Shown: piece by piece, positions 59,858 to 64,000 of the stretch | How the letters are laid out: every line of letters begins with the position of its first letter | Position numbering within the stretch: the first letter of the stretch is position 1 | Assembly: GCA_017399185.1 (NCBI GenBank) | Contig: JAFQEA010000019.1 | Coordinates: 62,001-126,000, forward strand | From: Clostridia bacterium | Lineage (GTDB): Bacteria > Bacillota > Clostridia > Christensenellales > Borkfalkiaceae | Reading direction: 5' to 3' | Length of the DNA: 64,000 nt | The notes under the pieces: model-generated | What the model saw: the letters and a program-made list of their open reading frames with translations, nothing else | Told to the model about the DNA's origin: nothing | Database searches by the model: none | Made by a program: the position numbers and the translations under genes

Positions 59858-60308
59858 TAATATAAGCAACGTATCCAATATAAATAACTACGCCGTCAAC
59901 GATTGACATTGAAGATAACCCAACCGCACTTGAAACCACCTTAATTTCGCCGTGATAACGTGTTTGCGCGAAAGCTGTTTGGTCCCAATTTGGCTCATAG
60001 CTTGTAAAAATGCTTACAAAACCGTTGCTATCGGTAGCAAGCGCGCCAACCTTTGTTAAATATGCGCCGTAAGTTGATTCTTCATAGACAACGTCCAAGC
60101 CCTTGGTTTCTTTGATATGTAAAAGAACAGATAACGCACCTTGTGATAAATCAAGATCGTCAAGGCTTAATTCATATACTAAAGGCGTTTCTTCAGCAAC
60201 TACAACGGTAATCTTGCCAGAATCTTCAATGGTTGGTTTGTTAAAATCACACGCGGTGATCAAAAGTAGCGCTAAAACGCTTAATAAAAGTGACAAAAAC
60301 TTTTTCAT
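59850..60308 (-). CDS. DUF4430 lipoprotein, transcobalamin-like
   Basis: 152 residues from ATG 60308 (SD AAGGAG). An ORF reading further upstream would run through the riboswitch terminator. Lipoprotein signal with LLITAC. The mature domain fits DUF4430 (SALSVLLHIKE-like core, YGAYLTKVGAL, SYEPNWDQTAF, GEIKVVSSAVGLS), related to the cobalamin-binding C-terminal domain of transcobalamin. Likely a surface corrinoid binder feeding the S component. Confidence 0.82.
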   Translation of the reverse strand: MKKFLSLLLSVLALLLITACDFNKPTIEDSGKITVVVAEETPLVYELSLDDLDLSQGALSVLLHIKETKGLDVVYEESTYGAYLTKVGALATDSNGFVSIFTSYEPNWDQTAFAQTRYHGEIKVVSSAVGLSSMSIVDGVVIYIGYVAYINE

Positions 60309-60329
60309 AAAAAACTCCTTAATAAAAAT

Positions 60330-60545
60330 TTTCGCAAAGAAAAAAGGCCCTTGCAAAGGCCCCACTCAAAAAGAGTTTACAACCGCCAGCCCTTTGCCCA
60401 CAAGCAGGTTGATATATATTAATCATTTCAGGTAGGTTACCCGACTCGCGTTAGACGCACACGGTAATGGCTGTTGCACCAGATTTTAACTGGTTTCCCC
60501 TACTCTTTGCATAAAATGCAGGTCTGAAATGTTGTTGTAATTATA
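60330..60545 (-). ncRNA. Cobalamin riboswitch with terminator expression platform
   Basis: Minus-strand leader between a TATAAT (60540-60545) and the DUF4430 gene. It contains AGGGGAAACC, then CTGGTGCAACAGCC, and the closing GAGTCGGGTAACCTACCTG with GAAATG pairing back to ATTTCAGACC, the arrangement of AdoCbl-type riboswitches. Downstream, GGCCTTTGCAAGGGCC plus T6 (about 60345-60363) is the intrinsic terminator. Predicts repression of the two genes by cobalamin. Confidence 0.88.
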
Positions 60546-60579
60546 ATATTTAGATTGAGCTAAATTATTTTTAGATAAA

Positions 60580-61125
60580 TTATTTTGCAGTTAGCTCGTA
60601 AAGGTTTTTCTTATACAAATCCAAGCACTTTGTGATAATGCGCAGCGCTTCATCCCTATCGGCAGTTTTGTCAACAACGGTTGGCTTGCCGTGTTCTAAT
60701 TGCTTGTAAACCATAAAAAAGTGCTTCATTTCTTCAAAAATGTGTTCAGGAAGGTCTTGAATACTCTTATATGTATTATAGTTGGGGTCGGCTTCAGGGA
60801 TAGCGATAATCTTTTCATCCTTTTCGCCGTTATCGTCCATAATCATAACGCCGATTGGATAGCAGGAAACCAAACTCATCGGGATTAAGCTTTCTGAACA
60901 TAAAATCAAAACGTCTAACGGGTCTTTGTCTTCAGCAAGCGTGTGCGGAATAAACCCGTAGTTTGCAGGATAGTGGGTTGAAGTGTATAAAATTCTGTCA
61001 AGGCGCAATAAGCCTGTGGTTTTATCCATTTCGTATTTTTGCTTTGAGCCCTTGCTGATTTCAACAACAGCAATAAACTTTTCCGGCTTTATGCGTGAGC
61101 TTTCAATATCATGCCAAATGTTCAT
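60580..61125 (-). CDS. ppa: Inorganic pyrophosphatase, family I
   Basis: 181 residues. KQKYEMDKTTGLLRLDR, YPANYGFIPHT, and the metal-binding EDKDPLDVLIL (DxxDPxD), with later Asp/Lys in NYNTYK and KKNL. Hydrolyses PPi to drive biosynthesis. Monocistronic, with SD AAGGAG, next to but divergent in control from the cobalamin operon. Confidence 0.95.
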   Translation of the reverse strand: MNIWHDIESSRIKPEKFIAVVEISKGSKQKYEMDKTTGLLRLDRILYTSTHYPANYGFIPHTLAEDKDPLDVLILCSESLIPMSLVSCYPIGVMIMDDNGEKDEKIIAIPEADPNYNTYKSIQDLPEHIFEEMKHFFMVYKQLEHGKPTVVDKTADRDEALRIITKCLDLYKKNLYELTAK

Positions 61126-61137
61126 AAAAAACTCCTT

Positions 61138-61189
61138 AATGAACTATTGTTCATATCAAAAGTATATCACAAATGTAATACCTTGTCAA
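61138..61189 (-). promoter_or_regulatory. ppa promoter and leader hairpin
   Basis: Minus strand TTGACA (61184-61189), 17 bp, TATACT (61161-61166). A short inverted repeat TGAAC-AATA-GTTCA lies in the leader. Confidence 0.75.
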
Positions 61190-61391
61190 TAAGTTTTTGA
61201 AAAATAGCGCAAATAAAAAGAAATGTAAATATCGTGTAAAAACAGCTAAAAGGTTTGATTTTTTACAAGGTTTTGAAGACCAATGCCGCCGTTTGCAAGG
61301 TAATTATAGAAAAATTAACACCTTAAGTCAACAATAAAACAAGGTAAAAACTAAATTTGAGTTTTTTATTTAAAAATTGAGTTTACATTGC

Positions 61392-61420
61392 TTTACAAAC
61401 GTAAATTGTTGTGATATAAT
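61392..61420 (+). promoter_or_regulatory. Promoter of tRNA-Leu(CAA)
   Basis: TTTACA (61392-61397), 17-bp spacer, TATAAT (61415-61420), 18 bases before the tRNA. The preceding 61190-61391 shows no gene. Confidence 0.85.
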
Positions 61421-61437
61421 TTCAAAGTCAGTGAAAA

Positions 61438-61524
61438 GCCGCTGTGACGAAATTGGCAGACGTAGCAGACTCAAAATCTGCCGCCCTTAAAAGCGTGCCG
61501 GTTCGAGTCCGGCCAGCGGCACCA
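61438..61524 (+). tRNA. tRNA-Leu, anticodon CAA
   Basis: Acceptor GCCGCTG / CAGCGGC, anticodon stem GCAGA / TCTGC with loop CTCAAAA (anticodon CAA), long variable arm and encoded CCA. Its last 38 bases including downstream AA are identical to those of tRNA-Leu(UAA). Confidence 0.96.
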
Positions 61525-61532
61525 AACGTTTA

Positions 61533-61558
61533 TGCAGGGATATACCCTGCATTTTTTG
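61533..61558 (+). terminator. Terminator of tRNA-Leu(CAA)
   Basis: Stem TGCAGGG / CCCTGCA with ATATA loop and T6. Confidence 0.88.
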
Positions 61559-61692
61559 TTGCAAAAAAATATAAAAATTCAACTAAAGTTGATTTTTAAT
61601 TGACGAAAAATTGAAACTTTTTTTGTAAAATACATCCTGTATTTATGATAGCATAGGCAAATTTGCCCATAAACCAACTAAAGGAGAACAAA

Positions 61693-62586
61693 ATGGACAG
61701 AAAATTTGTAATTGTAAGCGATTCATCCTGCAGCTTGAGCAATGAATTAAGAAAACAATATAATATTGAATATATACCAATGTATTTTTCATACGATGAA
61801 ACTTCGCTCCCGGCGGATTTAGACTGGAAGGAGCTTTCAGCTAAAGGCTTTTATGACATTTTGCGCAATGATACGCGCATTTTTACGTCACAAGTACCGG
61901 CACAAGACTACTTAACCCGCTTTGAAGAATACATAAAAACCGGCTATGACGTATTATCAATTTCCTGCTCATCAGGGCTATCGGCTTCGGTAAAAGCAAG
62001 CGGCGTTGTACGCGATGAGCTGCTTACTAAATACCCTGAAGCAAAAATTATCTGTATTGACTCACTAATTTGCAGCTTCGGTCTTGGCATGCTTTGTATG
62101 TATGCAAGTGATCTTCGCGCTCAAGGTAAAAACATAACGGAAGTTGCAGAGCTTGTTGAAGGTATAAAAATGAACGTAAACCAGCTTTGTACCGTTGGCG
62201 AGCTTAAATATCTTAAGCGTGCAGGCAGAATTTCAGCAACGACCGCACTTTTTGGCACAATGTTAAACATTAAACCAATTATCGTTTCTAACACCAGGGG
62301 CGAAAACGCTTCGGTTGAAAAGGTTAAAGGCAGGGTTAAATCCCTACGCCGCCTTGCTGAACTAACCAAAGAAAAGTTCACGGGCGAAACTATCAGCGGC
62401 ATCTATATTTGCCACGCAGATTGTATTGAAGACGCCGAAAAGCTTAAAGAGTTTATCCTGGAAGTTTTACCCGGGACACAAATCACCATTGGCATTCTTG
62501 ACCCAATCGTAGGCGCGTCAGCAGGCCCGGATACTTTAGGTATTTACTTTGTTGGCGCAGATAAGCCAAACACAGATAACGCATAA
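61693..62586 (+). CDS. DegV-family fatty-acid-binding protein (FakB-like)
   Basis: 297 residues. VSDSSCSLSNELRKQYNI start, TSQVPAQDYLTRFEEY and SCSSGLSASV lipid-head motifs, and AGRISATTALFGTMLNIKPI, all standard for DegV/FakB. Such proteins present fatty acids to a FakA kinase for phospholipid synthesis. FakA is not in the window. ATG 61693 is set by AAGGAG, and the ten upstream in-frame codons are rejected. Confidence 0.92.
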   Translation: MDRKFVIVSDSSCSLSNELRKQYNIEYIPMYFSYDETSLPADLDWKELSAKGFYDILRNDTRIFTSQVPAQDYLTRFEEYIKTGYDVLSISCSSGLSASVKASGVVRDELLTKYPEAKIICIDSLICSFGLGMLCMYASDLRAQGKNITEVAELVEGIKMNVNQLCTVGELKYLKRAGRISATTALFGTMLNIKPIIVSNTRGENASVEKVKGRVKSLRRLAELTKEKFTGETISGIYICHADCIEDAEKLKEFILEVLPGTQITIGILDPIVGASAGPDTLGIYFVGADKPNTDNA

Positions 62587-62590
62587 AAGA

Positions 62591-62620
62591 AAAATCCCAG
62601 TTATATACTGGGATTTTTTT
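62591..62620. terminator. Bidirectional terminator after degV
   Basis: 9-bp stem AAATCCCAG / CTGGGATTT with a TTATATA loop and T-run, between converging genes. Confidence 0.85.
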
Positions 62621-62642
62621 ATATTTTTTTATAGAAAAGCAG

Positions 62643-63245
62643 CTATTTTGACAAATCAATTAATTTAGGCTTACAAAAGGTTGCAGATTTATTATCGGTA
62701 GCGCAAGATAACACGTATTTATCACCTGCAAGATTAATTGCGTAGGTTTTCGTTAAGTATGCTTCAACTAAAATATCCGAAATCGCCTTTTTGTAAACGC
62801 CAAGCTTAAAAATACTTTCCTTTTTAGTCCAAAGCTCAATTACTTTTTCGGGTGTAAAGTCATTAGGTGGCAAAAGCTTTTCAGTATCTGTCATAATTCT
62901 TTGCGCAAGCTTAAAATTAAAGCGGTTTGGGTCAAAATATTCAACGTCAACACCGTGATTTATGCTTGAAACAGAAACTGTAATAAGATTTTTTGAGTGA
63001 GAAATAGAAAATTTTGCACCATCGCAAATCCATTTACCAGATTTTGTCAATTCAAGCTTACAGGTTTTAGCGTCAATGTAGCAATCAGCAAGGGCCTTTT
63101 CAAGCAAAACCGACGCCCAATATCTTTGCGCTTTTGCAAACGCGTCCTTAAAAGAATCGACGTAATCCCTGCGCGCTTTATTTATAGTAATATTTAGTGG
63201 TTTATCAGGTATTTGTGCGTAATAAATCTTTATACAATCAATCAT
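62643..63245 (-). CDS. 4'-phosphopantetheinyl transferase, Sfp-type
   Basis: 200 residues. FSISHSKNLITVSV, GVDVEYFDPNRF (Mg-binding GVDxE) and ELWTKKESIFKLGV (WTxKEA-type) are the family signature. Transfers phosphopantetheine from CoA to carrier proteins. No carrier protein or synthetase cluster is adjacent, so it may serve fatty-acid ACP or distant clusters. Follows galM closely on the same strand. Confidence 0.9.
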   Translation of the reverse strand: MIDCIKIYYAQIPDKPLNITINKARRDYVDSFKDAFAKAQRYWASVLLEKALADCYIDAKTCKLELTKSGKWICDGAKFSISHSKNLITVSVSSINHGVDVEYFDPNRFNFKLAQRIMTDTEKLLPPNDFTPEKVIELWTKKESIFKLGVYKKAISDILVEAYLTKTYAINLAGDKYVLSCATDNKSATFCKPKLIDLSK

Positions 63246-63255
63246 TTTGTAAACC

Positions 63256-64000
63256 TTAAATTTTGCTAAATTGATATTTTATATAATGTTCCGCTTGTTT
63301 ATTTTTCTTAATTAAAGGCTTTATAAAGCCATCAATATTTACAGCGTTGGGGTAAAACTGGGGCTCTAAACAAAAGGCTGTGTGTCTGCCGTAGTTTCCC
63401 TTACCAACGCAATCATTAAGCATATTGCCTGTATAGAACTGAACACCTGGATAATCAGAATAGATATCAAACTTAATTTTTGTATTTGGCGAATAACCGC
63501 TTGCTAAATGACATGATTTGGTACAAAAATTATGGTCAACGCCGCCTACAGAAGCAATACTTGCATTGTTTGCATTAACAGCATCACCTATCAATTTGTA
63601 ATCTCTGAAATCAAACGGAGTGTTTTCAACAGCTAAAAGCTGCCCTGTTGTAATCAAATTTTCATCAACAGGCGTAATATAATCGGCGTTAATCTTAAGA
63701 TAGGTATCATAAATATTGCCTTTGCCCTGGCCGTTAAGATTAAAATAGGTATGGTTTGTCGGGCAGAAGTATGTATCTTGGTCAGCTGTGCCAAAATAAC
63801 GCATTAAAAGAGAATTTTTATCAAGACCAAATTCAACAGAAAACTCCAAATTACCGTTAAAGCCTTGGTCGCCATCCAGTGAAATTAAACTCATTATTAA
63901 CGTATCACCTAAAACCTTAACCCTATAAAAACGCTTATCAAAGCCGATTAAACCACCGTGTAAGGTATTAAGTCCGTCATTTTTAGCAAGCGTATAGGTT
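63256..64000 (-). CDS. galM: Aldose 1-epimerase (partial, 5' end outside window)
   Basis: The frame is open to the window edge. The encoded part includes NDGLNTLHGGLIGFDKRFYR (sugar-binding, LHGG), CPTNHTYFNLNGQG with the catalytic His, GVDHNFC and FCLEPQFYPNAVN with the catalytic Glu. Interconverts alpha and beta anomers of aldoses such as galactose and glucose. About 248 residues of a ~350-residue protein are seen. Confidence 0.93.
   Translation of the reverse strand, partial: TYTLAKNDGLNTLHGGLIGFDKRFYRVKVLGDTLIMSLISLDGDQGFNGNLEFSVEFGLDKNSLLMRYFGTADQDTYFCPTNHTYFNLNGQGKGNIYDTYLKINADYITPVDENLITTGQLLAVENTPFDFRDYKLIGDAVNANNASIASVGGVDHNFCTKSCHLASGYSPNTKIKFDIYSDYPGVQFYTGNMLNDCVGKGNYGRHTAFCLEPQFYPNAVNIDGFIKPLIKKNKQAEHYIKYQFSKI

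Overview
The window looks like a chromosome segment of a low-GC, spore-forming Bacillota, most likely class Clostridia. Evidence: an intact hrcA-grpE-dnaK-dnaJ operon under a CIRCE operator, a pro-sigma-K gene, RNase J, YkvI- and DUF6320-type proteins, strong SD sequences and classical TTGACA-17-TATAAT promoters. Which order it belongs to cannot be decided from sequence alone.

Layout. 1-5 kb (+): smc 3' end, ftsY, a condensation-fold acyltransferase-like gene, a DUF6320 zinc-ribbon membrane protein and a ComEC-like hydrolase, then murC. 6.6-11 kb: a PadR regulator fused to a membrane domain, a tyrosine recombinase, hflX. 11-26 kb (-): NahK-like kinase, heat-shock operon, dfrA/thyA, SDR, sigK, and the operon valS-rnj-trmR-trhP. 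26-29 kb (+): a NitT/TauT-type ABC transporter. 28.7-40 kb (-): YkvI-like protein, two-component system with a membrane protein, peptidase E, cca, CPBP protease-membrane protein-mnmE, proS. 42-44 kb (+): transketolase. 44.5-49.6 kb (-): a potassium module (KtrB/TrkH, KtrA/TrkA, small membrane protein, KdpD-like kinase, KdpE) whose base and codon use differ from its neighbours. 50-55 kb (-): polA-coaE-lytic transglycosylase-dtd and small genes. 55.4-61.5 kb: two tRNA-Leu genes flanking an accessory segment (NERD, HNH, VWA and HTH genes) and a cobalamin-riboswitch-controlled ECF/DUF4430 pair plus ppa. 61.7-64 kb: degV, a phosphopantetheinyl transferase and a partial galM.

The outstanding region is the 2.2-kb divergent gap between proS and transketolase (about 40.06-42.28 kb). 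It has no convincing protein gene. It holds at least nine tandem, same-strand cassettes. Each has a sigma-A promoter with exactly 17-bp spacing, a short highly structured RNA of about 65-95 nt, and a U-tract terminator. In most cassettes the RNA 5' end itself forms the long closing stem with the 3' end. Units 6, 7 and 8 are one RNA family (three-way junction with a GNRA-type tetraloop) supported by compensatory stem changes. Unit 3 carries two hairpins with the same loop on unrelated stems. Units 2, 4 and 5 share a near-identical 76-bp promoter segment but carry unrelated RNA bodies. I read this as an expanding array of small non-coding RNA genes of unknown function. I do not recognise it as a described family.

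Gene starts were chosen from SD sequences and family alignments in memory. No database search was possible.
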